A DNA stretch of 64,000 nucleotides. Origin: an uncultured bacterium (GTDB lineage Bacteria; Cyanobacteriota; Vampirovibrionia; Gastranaerophilales; Gastranaerophilaceae). A model generated the notes under the pieces. The model had not been told where the DNA came from. It ran no database searches and was given only the letters and a program-made list of their open reading frames with translations. Location: assembly GCA_950022695.1 (NCBI GenBank), contig CATLLN010000002.1, positions 326,520 to 390,519 on the forward strand, given 5' to 3'. The stretch's first letter is position 1. Each line of letters starts with the position of its first letter. Shown one piece after another: positions 54,586 to 63,396 of this stretch. A program made the position numbers and the translations under genes.

Positions 54586-55425
54586 TTATCTTGTAATCGC
54601 TCTTATTGCATTAAATGACTTATCCCAGCCGTTTGAATCTTTAGCGTTTTTATATTTTTCAAGTTTTGCAAGACGTTTTGCTTTTAATTTTTCCTGCTCT
54701 TTATTAAATGCCGCTATCTTTTTTGGATTAGAATTTCTTTCTTTTACTATAGGTTCTGCATAAAGCATAAATTTCTTATATGAATCAGTATTATAACCTA
54801 ACTTAGCCTTATCCGGATAAGTATATGTGATATAATCATAGATATACATTGTTCTTTTGTCACCTGAAGGATGAGTTGATGTAAAATCTTTATAACTTCC
54901 GCCTATTTTAAATAAAACTGATACCATCGCAAGCGGATTATAACCGGCTTTTGTCATCAAATCTACACCTGTAATATCAGCTTCGTATTCTTCACTTCTT
55001 GACATTTTTAGCATTGTTAGATTATTAGCTGTATTCATGCCAGCCTTAAGTCTATAATCAATATTCGCGTTATAAATAGCGGTTGATGTAACTGTATTTA
55101 CAACATTTTGTTTTGCTACGTGATTGTTCACAATATGCCCGATTTCGTGAGCAATAACACCTGCAAGCTCAGCATCATTATTTACAAATTTTAAAAGCCC
55201 TGTATAAACATAAATTTGCTTGTCTGCATTTGCAAAAGCGTTAACTTCATCAGTTTGAATCACTTTAAATTCAATTTTTGTAGGCAAATTATTTTTAGCT
55301 AAAAGCGCTTTACCAATATTGTTAACCCTTGCAACATTTGCTTTATTGGTCCAATCTGTAGCTGCATTAGCACTAAGTTGAACTCCTAATACGAAAGCAA
55401 TAAATAATCCTAAAATCTTTTTCAT
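54586..55425 (-). CDS. exported M48-family metalloprotease
   Basis: This 279-residue protein has a signal peptide (KILGLFIAFVLGVQLSANA, cleavage after ANA) and an M48 catalytic domain. The zinc site is His93-Glu-Ile-Gly-His97 in IAHEIGHIVNNH, and the third ligand lies in RSEEYEADITG. FxSTHPSGDKR follows as in BepA/LoiP proteases. It probably degrades or matures outer-membrane proteins in the periplasm. No TPR tail is present, unlike BepA. GGAGG precedes the ATG. Confidence 0.9.
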   Translation of the reverse strand: MKKILGLFIAFVLGVQLSANAATDWTNKANVARVNNIGKALLAKNNLPTKIEFKVIQTDEVNAFANADKQIYVYTGLLKFVNNDAELAGVIAHEIGHIVNNHVAKQNVVNTVTSTAIYNANIDYRLKAGMNTANNLTMLKMSRSEEYEADITGVDLMTKAGYNPLAMVSVLFKIGGSYKDFTSTHPSGDKRTMYIYDYITYTYPDKAKLGYNTDSYKKFMLYAEPIVKERNSNPKKIAAFNKEQEKLKAKRLAKLEKYKNAKDSNGWDKSFNAIRAITR

Positions 55426-55525
55426 AAACTTCCTCCAACTAACTAATCACACAAATATTATACAACAAAGCAAAAATTATTTTTTACATATTTTATATGT
55501 TATAATAGCACGCAAAGGTAAAATA

Positions 55526-56623
55526 ATGTATACTAACCAAATCAATAATAATATAAGTTTTGAAAAAAGAATTAAATTATCACAAAAACATCACTTTGAT
55601 TTTCCTAAAAAATCAGAACTATTAAACGCGACATCACCTATTGATTTCTTCTTTGAAGATAATAGTGTAGAAAAAGTTTTAAGTGATTTTAAAACTCAAT
55701 TAAATCTCAAGCGTGCATCAACAAAAAATCCTATAATTAATTCTCTAATCCATTATGTATATCAAGTAAATAACTTTTTCAGAACATTATCATCAGCAGG
55801 TTATTTATTAATAAATTCCAGAAATTTTAATAAAACTATAAAAACATTCGGCTCTCTTAAACCGGAAAGCGTTAAATATATTGATGAATGGGCAAAAATC
55901 GGTAATTCCTGTCATAACAAAACTATCAACATAAACCTTGAAGACAGAATTTTGGAGAATCTCGTTCACCAACGAAAAAATTACATATTTATGATGAACC
56001 ACAGTGATATTATCAAAGATAAATACATATATGCATTGCTTAATTCGTTTTTAAATTACGGCTATTCAGCCAATAATTTGCAAAAAGAATGTCCACGTCC
56101 GCAAATTATTGTAAGCAAAAATGTTTTTCAAATCGCAGGCAACTCTTTGAAAAAATTATACAAAAATCTTGGACTTGTTCCTGTTAATACAAAAGTTACC
56201 AAATATGCAGCACAAGATAACCTAATAACAATAAAAAAACTTACGGATGATTTTCACAACAAAAACATAAACTTATTTACTTTCCCGGAAGGTACTAATT
56301 CTATTTTAAAAAACAAAATATTAAAAGATAGAATTCAACTTAGAAGTATAAAACTAATAGAAAAATTTTTAAATAAATCAAAAGAGATTCAAATCATACC
56401 AGTTGGTATATCTTACGATAAAAAACCAAACAGCCTTGGCAATATTAACCTGGGCTCTCCAATAATTCTCAAAAATGAAAACAATACAATTAACTGTATA
56501 ATTAACGAAAAAATTCATGAAATCGGAAAATCCGGTCTAACAAAAACACACAACAGACTTCAAACAGTATTGGCTGATATCTTACAAGAAAACATAGAAA
56601 AAAGTAAAAATTTACCAGAATAA
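55526..56623 (+). CDS. PlsC-like acyltransferase with ISFEKR N-terminus
   Basis: This 365-residue protein has the glycerolipid acyltransferase motifs NHSDIIKD (NHx4D, about residue 157) and FPEGTN (about 253), with IIPVGISYDK as the third motif. It probably transfers an acyl chain to lysophosphatidate or a related lipid at the membrane. The N-terminal 150 residues are an extension absent from compact PlsC enzymes and begin with NNNISFEKR, a variant of the SFxG motif group. AAAGGT precedes the ATG. Confidence 0.75.
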   Translation: MYTNQINNNISFEKRIKLSQKHHFDFPKKSELLNATSPIDFFFEDNSVEKVLSDFKTQLNLKRASTKNPIINSLIHYVYQVNNFFRTLSSAGYLLINSRNFNKTIKTFGSLKPESVKYIDEWAKIGNSCHNKTININLEDRILENLVHQRKNYIFMMNHSDIIKDKYIYALLNSFLNYGYSANNLQKECPRPQIIVSKNVFQIAGNSLKKLYKNLGLVPVNTKVTKYAAQDNLITIKKLTDDFHNKNINLFTFPEGTNSILKNKILKDRIQLRSIKLIEKFLNKSKEIQIIPVGISYDKKPNSLGNINLGSPIILKNENNTINCIINEKIHEIGKSGLTKTHNRLQTVLADILQENIEKSKNLPE

Positions 56624-56660
56624 AAAATAAACAGCATTAGAGCATAATCTTTATACTAAA

Positions 56661-56690
56661 AAACAGAACGGATTATCCGTTCTGTTTTTT
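56661..56690. terminator. terminator shared by the acyltransferase and tRNA-Ser
   Basis: ACAGAACGGAT (56663-56673) and ATCCGTTCTGT (56675-56685) form a perfect stem with AAA and TTTTTT flanks that suits both strands. Confidence 0.75.
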
Positions 56691-56694
56691 AATT

Positions 56695-56783
56695 CGGAAA
56701 AGGTGGGATTTGAACCCACGGTACAGGTAACCCCATACAACACCTTAGCAGGGTGCCGCCTTAAGCCACTCGGCCACTTTTCC
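56695..56783 (-). tRNA. tRNA-Ser (GCU)
   Basis: On the minus strand the acceptor GGAAAAG pairs with CTTTTCC, and the discriminator is G. The D-arm (GGCCGAGTGGCTTAAGGC), anticodon arm CACCCTGCTAAGGTG with anticodon GCT, a long variable arm and the T-arm GGTTCAAATCC are all present. The long variable arm confirms a class II serine tRNA reading AGC/AGU. No CCA is encoded. It is the only complete tRNA gene seen in the window. Confidence 0.95.
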
Positions 56784-56895
56784 GTATCAGAAATTACTGA
56801 CTACATTTTATATTGTATCATAAACATCTTTTTTTGAAAAGCTTTTAAAAAAAAATTTATAAGTTATAATAGAAACAAATAAGAGAGGTATATTT

Positions 56896-57411
56896 ATGAT
56901 TGAAATGAAAGTTATGGGTATTGCACTTGATACAAGAACCGGGTCACCTATTGTTGTCCTGCATGACACTGAAAATAGAAGAGCTTTGCCTATTTGGATA
57001 GGTTCAGCTGAAGCAAGCTCAATTATTAGAAAAATTGAAAATCTTGCAGTTGCAAGACCTATGACTCATGATTTAATCATTAGTATTATTGAAAAAACTG
57101 GATATAAACTTACTAAAGTTGAAATCAATGACGTTGAAAAAGAAACTTATTTCGCTGTAATTTTCCTTGAAGATGAAAACGGAAATGTTATTGAAATTGA
57201 TTCACGTCCATCTGATGCTATTGCTGTCGCAATTAGAATTGATGCTCCGATTTATGTGACTGCAAATGTACTTTCAAATGGTTCTGTCTCTACTGACAGC
57301 GCAAAAGATGCTCAAGAAGCTGAAGAATTTAAAAACTTTGTTCAAAGTATCAAACCGTCTGACTTTGCAAAATTAATGAAAGATAACGATCATCACGAAA
57401 GTGATCAATAA
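56896..57411 (+). CDS. bifunctional nuclease (BFN, DUF151) family protein
   Basis: This 171-residue protein carries the DUF151 core (PIVVLHDTENRRALPIWIG, core RALPIWIGSAEA, and DSRPSDAIAVAIR). Family members include plant bifunctional nucleases that bind DNA and RNA, but the bacterial role is unclear. AGAGAGG precedes the ATG. The stop codon abuts the ATG of the next gene, so the two are translationally coupled. Confidence 0.88.
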   Translation: MIEMKVMGIALDTRTGSPIVVLHDTENRRALPIWIGSAEASSIIRKIENLAVARPMTHDLIISIIEKTGYKLTKVEINDVEKETYFAVIFLEDENGNVIEIDSRPSDAIAVAIRIDAPIYVTANVLSNGSVSTDSAKDAQEAEEFKNFVQSIKPSDFAKLMKDNDHHESDQ

Positions 57412-57762
57412 ATGAATTCAAAGCAGCTTGTTAAAAGATGCCTAATCGATAATGATGCATTGGAAACTCATCCTTGGAACAATGAATACAAGGATTTTAT
57501 TGTTATGCGTCATAAAAGCAACAACAAATGGTTTGCACTCATTTTTGAGATGGAAAACGAACTTTGTATAAATCTTAAATGTTATCCTGATTTAATTCCG
57601 GTTCTAAAAGATCAATATCCGGCCGTAAAACCCGCCTGGCATATGAATAAAAAACACTGGTGTACGGTTCAAGTAAATCATATTCCGGATGAGACTATAG
57701 ATGAGTTAATAAAAATCAGTTTCGACATTACTGCACCCAAAAAGAAAAAGAAATTACATTAA
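57412..57762 (+). CDS. MmcQ/YjbR family DNA-binding protein
   Basis: This 116-residue protein matches the MmcQ/YjbR (DUF419) fold, a double-wing DNA-binding-like module, with KWFALIF, LKCYPDL, PAWHMNKKHWCTV and the helix DETIDELIKISFD. It starts directly after the BFN stop codon. The family is small, cytosolic and of unclear function. Confidence 0.85.
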   Translation: MNSKQLVKRCLIDNDALETHPWNNEYKDFIVMRHKSNNKWFALIFEMENELCINLKCYPDLIPVLKDQYPAVKPAWHMNKKHWCTVQVNHIPDETIDELIKISFDITAPKKKKKLH

Positions 57763-57924
57763 TTATAATAAAAAGAAATTATTACTGTAATCAGGTTTAA
57801 AAATTTGTTTTGTAAAATTTAATTTTGGCTGTTCATAGTTAGAATAATATTGTTTTTTCTCTTTAAAGCGGGAAAGACCTACAGCCGGCACCTCATCTTT
57901 GATAAAAAATTTCAATAATTCCAT
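57763..57924 (-). CDS. 53-residue hypothetical protein
   Basis: A minus-strand ATG at 57924 with GAAGGAAG about 7 nt upstream opens 53 codons (MELLKFFIKDEVPAVGLSRF to SNNFFLL). It ends one base after the convergent YjbR stop codon. It is aromatic and lysine-rich, with no hydrophobic segment. It is below usual length thresholds. The good ribosome site and the tight fit in the gap support it. Confidence 0.45.
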   Translation of the reverse strand: MELLKFFIKDEVPAVGLSRFKEKKQYYSNYEQPKLNFTKQIFKPDYSNNFFLL

Positions 57925-57999
57925 AATATACACTTCCTTCTTTTTTCGTGTATAATATTCTTAATGGTATCTGTGAAAAAGTCAAAAGGAGATAAGAAT

Positions 58000-58209
58000 A
58001 TGGCAGAAAAAGTTACAAAAGATATGAATATTTTAGAAATCGCACAAAAACACCCTGAAAGCATTGAAGTTTTCCATAAATATGGTTTAGGTTGTTTAGG
58101 CTGTGCAGCTGCAAGATTTGAAAATTTAGAAGCTGGCGCTAAAGTTCACGGTTACGACCCTGATGCTATGGTTGCTGACATTAATGCTTTAATTGAAGCT
58201 GCTGAATAA
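58000..58209 (+). CDS. DUF1858 redox-disulfide domain protein
   Basis: This 69-residue protein is a complete DUF1858 domain, with the helix NILEIAQKHPESIEVFHKYGL and then GCLGC (Cys32, Cys35). Such domains are associated with hybrid-cluster proteins and other redox enzymes. AAAGGAGA lies about 8 nt before the ATG at 58000, so the longer frame from 57964 is not used. TATAAT lies near 57950. The partner enzyme is not in the window. Confidence 0.88.
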   Translation: MAEKVTKDMNILEIAQKHPESIEVFHKYGLGCLGCAAARFENLEAGAKVHGYDPDAMVADINALIEAAE

Positions 58210-58225
58210 GGAAATTTTCTACAAT

Positions 58226-58262
58226 AAAAAGGCGCCTGATTTAAAAATCAGGCGCCTTTTTT
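58226..58262. terminator. bidirectional terminator after the DUF1858 gene
   Basis: AAAAAGGCGCCTGATTT and its complement form a long GC-rich stem with A and T tails, between convergent genes. Confidence 0.85.
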
Positions 58263-58271
58263 AATAATATC

Positions 58272-60311
58272 TTATTTTGCACTAGCTCCGATAAATCCTG
58301 CCATTGTAGGTGAATTTGAAGGAACTGAAGAAGGTCTATGTTTTGGTGCTAAGTTTTTCTTATCTTCCTTTAATTTACGTTCTGTCATTTTTTCACATAC
58401 ATCTGTCAACCAAATAATTAAGCCAGGAACAAGAAGTAATGTAGAAACAAATCCGAATGTACTATTACAAGTTTTTGCTTTAGATAATAAGCCGTTTTCA
58501 CCTTTGAATAATCCATAGAATTTTTTCATTAAATCAGTTTCGTTATTATGTGCAGCTTTTAGTGCTTTTTTAATTTCTTCAACTGTTGCATCTTTGAACG
58601 ATTTTCCGTTGAAATCTTTTAGAATTTCATCTAGTACGGATTTCACGTTTTTATCTTGAGCGAATGCTTTTTTAACATTACCACCGCTTTGTTCGATGAA
58701 TTCAATAAATCCGTTTACACCGCCTTTGTAATCTTCAAGGTTAGTATATTTGGAATCAAGCTGCTTACTTGAAAGCACGCTATGACGTTTATCAATAGGA
58801 TTCAAGTAATCAACAACTTTTTGGAATGCATTTCTACCACCAAGATCTTTACTATTCAAAGCAAGACCTGTGATTTTTGTAAATCCGTCAGAGAATAATC
58901 TTGCAAGTGCTTTTGCACCAAACAATAACGCTGTGAATGCTGTCATATCGCGAACAATAATTTCGCCATAATCATACTTATCCTGAGCCTGCTGTAATCT
59001 TGGTGGAATACAGAAACCATATAACAATACAGGCATTGCAGTACCGGAGATTATTGGCCCGTGAAGTTCAAAAATATCTGATATTGATTTTGATATTTTT
59101 CCGTTAAATACTTTTTCACCGGTTTTTTCTAGCATACTTGCCATACCTGTAAATGGTACATCTTTTTTATTTTCTCCATTAACAGTTTTTCCGGCTTCGG
59201 GTCTTTTAACTTGTGATGGAGCTTCTTCTTCGGCAGCTAACGCAGGATTACCTTTCATACCCATATTATAAAGTTTTGGAATTTGTGTATAAAATGCTGC
59301 AACTGTACCAAAAATGCCTAAGTTAGTCAGGATTCTTGACCCCATTCTTTTACGTGTAAATTGTTTTACTACGCCTTCAATTTGTTCAGCAGACATATTA
59401 TCTTTTAATGATTTTGCAGTGTTATTTACAGCATCACCAAAATAATCACTCATAGCTTTAACGATTTCGGTTATACTTCCACCTTTAACTTTTCCGCTTG
59501 AAGATGTAATATTAGCTGCTAATTCATTAACAACACCGCCGATTTTGCTTTTTCTAAGTTTCATATAAGAATCATCAATAGATTCAATTTGTGCAAGAGC
59601 TTCCTTACGAGCCTTTTTACTTAATGATTTATCAGCATTAATTTCTTCGATTTGCACATGTCTTGTTGCATAATCTTTAGCTGTAGCTGTAATTTCATCT
59701 GCAGAAAGCTTTTCAGCTTCCGGAAGGTGGGCATTTATACTACTTTCAAGTACATCTGCATAAACTTTTTCATAGAAAGCGGCTTTAGGTGCATTACCGT
59801 TTTTAACAGATGCCGCATTTTCTGTTACAAATTTTGCAAACGGAGCTTGCAAACTATCAAGATAATCTAATCTTACATTATTACCTGCACCAAATTTTTT
59901 ATTAATAACAGAAAGCATGCCAAGCGGGATTAGAAATGCTGATGGACCTGTAATCATCTCACGTAAGAATTCTTTTTGAGCAAGCTTCCAGTTCAATTCA
60001 CGTTGTGGCTTACCGTCTTTATCTGTAATAACGTTACCATTTTCGTCTCTTTTTTCTTTTCCACCGCGAAGTAAACCTTTACCCACACGCGGAGTAATAA
60101 AACCAATACCATCTTGAAGGATAAATGATGCTGCATAACCACCAGCTTCAATAAAATCCATAGTAGCAACTATTGGATTACCCTTAAAAGATACTGAATC
60201 CTTTTGAACAGGGTAAGCAATACTCATCGGGGTCTGAGCCGGTCTTAATTTCATTTTATTCGCACTATTATTATCTGTATTTACACTTGGTATGATTGGT
60301 TTTACTGACAT
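58272..60311 (-). CDS. membrane-associated hypothetical protein with VSFKGN motif
   Basis: This 679-residue protein begins with about 38 disordered residues ending in KDSVSFKGN (motif at 40-45). It continues with several hydrophobic segments (for example TGPSAFLIPLGMLSVI, ILTNLGIFGTVAAFYTQI, TAFTALLFGAKALARLF and FVSTLLLVPGLIIWLTDV) separated by lysine-rich helical domains. It has no signal peptide. TAGGGATT precedes the ATG. I recognise no characterised family. It shares its N-terminal motif with several other proteins encoded here. Confidence 0.65.
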   Translation of the reverse strand: MSVKPIIPSVNTDNNSANKMKLRPAQTPMSIAYPVQKDSVSFKGNPIVATMDFIEAGGYAASFILQDGIGFITPRVGKGLLRGGKEKRDENGNVITDKDGKPQRELNWKLAQKEFLREMITGPSAFLIPLGMLSVINKKFGAGNNVRLDYLDSLQAPFAKFVTENAASVKNGNAPKAAFYEKVYADVLESSINAHLPEAEKLSADEITATAKDYATRHVQIEEINADKSLSKKARKEALAQIESIDDSYMKLRKSKIGGVVNELAANITSSSGKVKGGSITEIVKAMSDYFGDAVNNTAKSLKDNMSAEQIEGVVKQFTRKRMGSRILTNLGIFGTVAAFYTQIPKLYNMGMKGNPALAAEEEAPSQVKRPEAGKTVNGENKKDVPFTGMASMLEKTGEKVFNGKISKSISDIFELHGPIISGTAMPVLLYGFCIPPRLQQAQDKYDYGEIIVRDMTAFTALLFGAKALARLFSDGFTKITGLALNSKDLGGRNAFQKVVDYLNPIDKRHSVLSSKQLDSKYTNLEDYKGGVNGFIEFIEQSGGNVKKAFAQDKNVKSVLDEILKDFNGKSFKDATVEEIKKALKAAHNNETDLMKKFYGLFKGENGLLSKAKTCNSTFGFVSTLLLVPGLIIWLTDVCEKMTERKLKEDKKNLAPKHRPSSVPSNSPTMAGFIGASAK

Positions 60312-60524
60312 AATCCCTACTAATTTAAAAAACTTCTACACAGTAAAAAAAACAACAATCGGTCTATAATTGCCATTTTTTTTGGGTAATGTTTCAAAAC
60401 TTTTACATTCTTTTAGTACACTAAAGTTTCAAACAAGTGTACTTATTATACTTAATCTTAATGAAAATAGCAAGCGATTTACTACAATTATAACATTTCT
60501 GTAACATTACTACATATTTAGTGT

Positions 60525-60553
60525 TTGACAGAAGTTTATATCTTTCATAAACT
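60525..60553 (+). promoter_or_regulatory. leaderless promoter of trmFO
   Basis: TTGACA (60525-60530), a 17-bp spacer and TAAACT (60548-60553) are followed by the ATG after 6 bp. The transcript should begin at the start codon. No Shine-Dalgarno is present. Confidence 0.6.
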
Positions 60554-60559
60554 ATAAGA

Positions 60560-61867
60560 ATGGAAGTAAATATAATAGGAGCAGGTTTAGCAGGTTCAGA
60601 AGCCGCACTGCAGCTTGCCAAAAAAGGATTTAAAGTTAATTTATATGAAATGCGCCCAAATGTTAAAACAGGTGCTCATACTACACAAGATTGTGCAGAA
60701 TTTGTATGCTCAAACAGCCTAGGCTCGTATGATATTACAAACGGAAGCGGACTTTTAAAACACGAAATGGAAATTTTAGGCGGTGGACTTATCGAAATAG
60801 CAAAAACATGCCAAGTTCCTGCCGGAAACGCTCTTGCAATCGATAGACACAAATTTTCACAAGCCGTGACAGAAAAAATTGAACAAAATCCTAATATAAA
60901 TTTAATTAGAGAAGAAATTACCCAAATTCCTGAAACACCAACAATTATTGCATCAGGTCCTTTAACAAGTTCAAAATTTACAGACGCAATTAAGGAATTT
61001 ACCAAAAGTGAATATTTGCATTTTTTTGATGCAATAGCACCAATTGTAGAAAAAGACAGCATAAATTTTGATATCGCGTTCTGGGCAAGCCGTTACGACA
61101 AAGGCGAGGCTTCATATATAAATTGCCCTATGAACAAAGAACAATATGAAAAATTTTATAATATTTTAATTAACGCCCCCCGAATTGAACAGCATGATTT
61201 TGAAAAAGGTGCAAAATTCTTTGAAAGTTGCCTGCCAATAGAGGTTTTAGCTTCCCGTGGAGTTGATACTCTCCGTTTTGGACCGATGAAGCCTGTAGGA
61301 CTGATTGATAAACGAACAGAAGAAAAAAATTATGCAGTAGTTCAACTTCGTCAGGACAATTCCGCCAAAACATTATTTAACCTTGTTGGTTTCCAAACAA
61401 ACCTAAAATGGGGTGCACAAAAAGAATTACTTCAATCAATCCCAGGCTTGGAAAACGTTAATATAGTACGTTACGGTGTTATGCACAGAAATACATTTAT
61501 AAATTCACCAACTCTTCTTAACCCGACACTTCAAACCCGTGAAAGAAAAGACCTTTTCTTTGCCGGTCAAATCACAGGAACAGAAGGCTACACAGAATCA
61601 ATCGCTTCAGGGCTTTTAGCAGGTATTAACATGGCAAAACTTCTATCTGATGAGCCATTACTTGAATTACCGACAGACACAATGCTTGGCGCATTAACCC
61701 ATTATATTACAAATCCTGAACACGATAACTTCCAACCAATAAATTCAAACTGGGGAATTGTGCCGCCGGTAGAATTACCCAAAAAAGAGCGCAAAAATAA
61801 AAAACTCAAAGGTGAACTTATGTCAAACCGCGCTATCGAAAGTTTAAAAACATATTTAAACATATAA
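60560..61867 (+). CDS. trmFO: folate-dependent tRNA (uracil-54-C5) methyltransferase TrmFO
   Basis: This 435-residue flavoprotein has the N-terminal FAD site IIGAGLAGSEAA, the family block DCAEFVCSNSLGS, the region FRPMKPVGL-like RFGPMKPVGL, and the C-terminal motif GQITGTEGYTESIASG. TrmFO uses methylene-tetrahydrofolate and FADH2 to make ribothymidine 54 in tRNA. It occurs in cyanobacteria-related and Firmicutes lineages, in contrast to SAM-dependent TrmA. It is convergent to the ribosomal genes. Confidence 0.95.
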   Translation: MEVNIIGAGLAGSEAALQLAKKGFKVNLYEMRPNVKTGAHTTQDCAEFVCSNSLGSYDITNGSGLLKHEMEILGGGLIEIAKTCQVPAGNALAIDRHKFSQAVTEKIEQNPNINLIREEITQIPETPTIIASGPLTSSKFTDAIKEFTKSEYLHFFDAIAPIVEKDSINFDIAFWASRYDKGEASYINCPMNKEQYEKFYNILINAPRIEQHDFEKGAKFFESCLPIEVLASRGVDTLRFGPMKPVGLIDKRTEEKNYAVVQLRQDNSAKTLFNLVGFQTNLKWGAQKELLQSIPGLENVNIVRYGVMHRNTFINSPTLLNPTLQTRERKDLFFAGQITGTEGYTESIASGLLAGINMAKLLSDEPLLELPTDTMLGALTHYITNPEHDNFQPINSNWGIVPPVELPKKERKNKKLKGELMSNRAIESLKTYLNI

Positions 61868-61904
61868 AAAAGAACCGAAAACATTTTGTTTTCGGTTCTT
61901 TTTT
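61866..61904. terminator. bidirectional terminator between trmFO and rplR
   Basis: AAAAAAGAACCGAAAACA and its complement form an 18-bp stem with a three-base loop and T6 end. It closes the ribosomal gene unit right after rplR. Confidence 0.85.
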
Positions 61905-61918
61905 CCTACCTGTTCAAA

Positions 61919-62287
61919 TTAGAACATCAAACCAGCTTCTCTAGCTGCATCAGCTAATGCTGCAACACGACCGTGGTATAAAAATCCGCCGCGGTCAAAT
62001 ACAACACATTCAATACCAGCTTTTTTAGCTTTTTGAGCGATTGCTTCACCAACAACTTTTGCAGCAGCAATGTTACCGCCGTGAGCTAATTTTTCTTTTA
62101 ACTCTTTATCGTTAGATGATGCAGCAGCCAATGTTACATGGTTTACATCGTCAATCAATTGAGCATAAATGTGTTTTGTACTTCTGTATACAGCTAATCT
62201 TGGGAACTCAGCAGTTCCTGAAAGTTTAACTCTGATTGATCTGTGTCTTTTTTGAACTAATGGTTTTCTTGCTTGTTGTTTAATCAT
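61919..62287 (-). CDS. rplR: 50S ribosomal protein L18
   Basis: This 122-residue protein has the L18 pattern [20 protein letters not shown] (core [11 protein letters not shown]), TLAAASS and [26 protein letters not shown]18 binds 5S rRNA in the central protuberance. AAGGAAA precedes the ATG. It is the last gene of the unit, whereas rpsE normally follows. Confidence 0.96.
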   Translation of the reverse strand: MIKQQARKPLVQKRHRSIRVKLSGTAEFPRLAVYRSTKHIYAQLIDDVNHVTLAAASSNDKELKEKLAHGGNIAAAKVVGEAIAQKAKKAGIECVVFDRGGFLYHGRVAALADAAREAGLMF

Positions 62288-62352
62288 TTTTATTTTCCTT
62301 TCGTTTAACCCAAACCTTCTTGATAAAACCTAACCAAGGGTTCATACGGGCA

Positions 62353-62652
62353 TTATACATATAAATCGACTTTTGTTTTGGCTATATATTGACGGGCAAG
62401 ATTTTCATCTATAACTTTAAAAAGTTCTACCATCAATATAGGATTATCATAAGGAGTATTTATCCTAATAATAGGAGTCTTTTTCCCTGTTGATTCCTTT
62501 AAAATATGAACTCCTAATGCAGGCATATTTTTATTGTAACCGTAATATTTTTGATAAAACATTTTGGCTTGTTGATATTTTGAATTAATTTCCGTAGGTT
62601 TAGTTCCTGCAGGAAAGTTAATATCATATATTCCTGAAAAAGTTACATTCAT
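62353..62652 (-). CDS. unknown 99-residue protein inserted between rplF and rplR
   Basis: The gene begins 18 bp after the rplF stop and ends 65 bp before rplR, on the same strand, so it is part of the ribosomal transcript. The protein starts MNVTFSGIYDINFPAG, a TFSG version of the shared motif. It contains an alpha/beta stretch (KKTPIIRINTPYDNPILMVELFKVID). It matches no ribosomal protein that I recognise. AAAGG lies before the ATG. Confidence 0.65.
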   Translation of the reverse strand: MNVTFSGIYDINFPAGTKPTEINSKYQQAKMFYQKYYGYNKNMPALGVHILKESTGKKTPIIRINTPYDNPILMVELFKVIDENLARQYIAKTKVDLYV

Positions 62653-62670
62653 ACTTTAGCAGCCTTTAGA

Positions 62671-63210
62671 TTATTTTTTACCAGCTTTACCAGCTTTACG
62701 TCTGATATATTCGCCTTCGTATTTAACACCTTTACCTTTGTATACTTCAGGTTTGCGTTTTGATCTGATTAGAGCTGCAACATCACCGACTTTTTGTTTA
62801 TTAGAACCTTTTACAGTGATTTTTGTATTAGCTTCAACTGAGATTGTAATACCTTCAGGCGGTACAATATCAACAGGGTGAGAGTAACCCAAAGCCATAT
62901 TCAAAGTTGTACCTTGCATTTGTGCTCTGTAACCTACACCGTTGATTTCAAGCTTTTTAACAAAGCCTTCTTTTACACCAGTTACTGCATTTGCAACTAA
63001 AGTTCTTGACAAACCAAATAACGCATCTGTTTCACGAGAAGCACCTACTTTTGATAGGATAATTTGGTTATCTTCGATTTTAACTGCGATTTCCGGACGA
63101 ACATTAACAACTTCAGTACCTAAAGGTCCTTTAGCTGTAACAACTTGTCCTTCAATTTTAACCTCAACACCTTGAGGAATTTCTATCGGTTTTTTACCAA
63201 TTCTTGACAT
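62671..63210 (-). CDS. rplF: 50S ribosomal protein L6
   Basis: This 179-residue protein has the duplicated L6 fold, starting MSRIGKKPIEIPQGV and with the signature region KINGVGYRAQ-like EINGVGYRAQMQG, and the C-terminal KPEVYKGKGVKYEGEYIRRKAGK. L6 sits near the sarcin-ricin loop. AAAGGAGA lies before the ATG. It follows rpsH after an unusually long 186-bp gap with folded RNA segments. Confidence 0.96.
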   Translation of the reverse strand: MSRIGKKPIEIPQGVEVKIEGQVVTAKGPLGTEVVNVRPEIAVKIEDNQIILSKVGASRETDALFGLSRTLVANAVTGVKEGFVKKLEINGVGYRAQMQGTTLNMALGYSHPVDIVPPEGITISVEANTKITVKGSNKQKVGDVAALIRSKRKPEVYKGKGVKYEGEYIRRKAGKAGKK

Positions 63211-63276
63211 TTTAATTTCTCCTTTTGGTATATCTACTTACTTTCAAACTTTTCTACCAATTATGCTTGAAGTTTG

Positions 63277-63371
63277 ACCGGCTTAACACCGGTACTATCT
63301 TGGATTATTGGCTGCTCGACCGGCTCATCGCAGCTCTCACCTAGGCAAACTCGCTACGCTCCGTTCTTGCC
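63277..63371 (-). ncRNA. structured intergenic segment between rpsH and rplF
   Basis: The gap is GC-rich compared with its surroundings and holds three inverted repeats. ACCGG/CCGGT lies at 63277-63293, GCTGC/GCAGC at 63311-63334 and GGCAA/TTGCC at 63344-63371. The word ACCGGC occurs three times in the gap. It may be an RNA element controlling the downstream rplF or an inserted repeat. It matches no ribosomal leader I can name. Confidence 0.4.
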
Positions 63372-63396
63372 AAAATCCACCACACCGGCTTGTACG

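Noticed and set aside
60421-60621. 66-codon minus-strand frame at the trmFO start
   Set aside because: It overlaps the conserved FAD-binding start of trmFO and its promoter.
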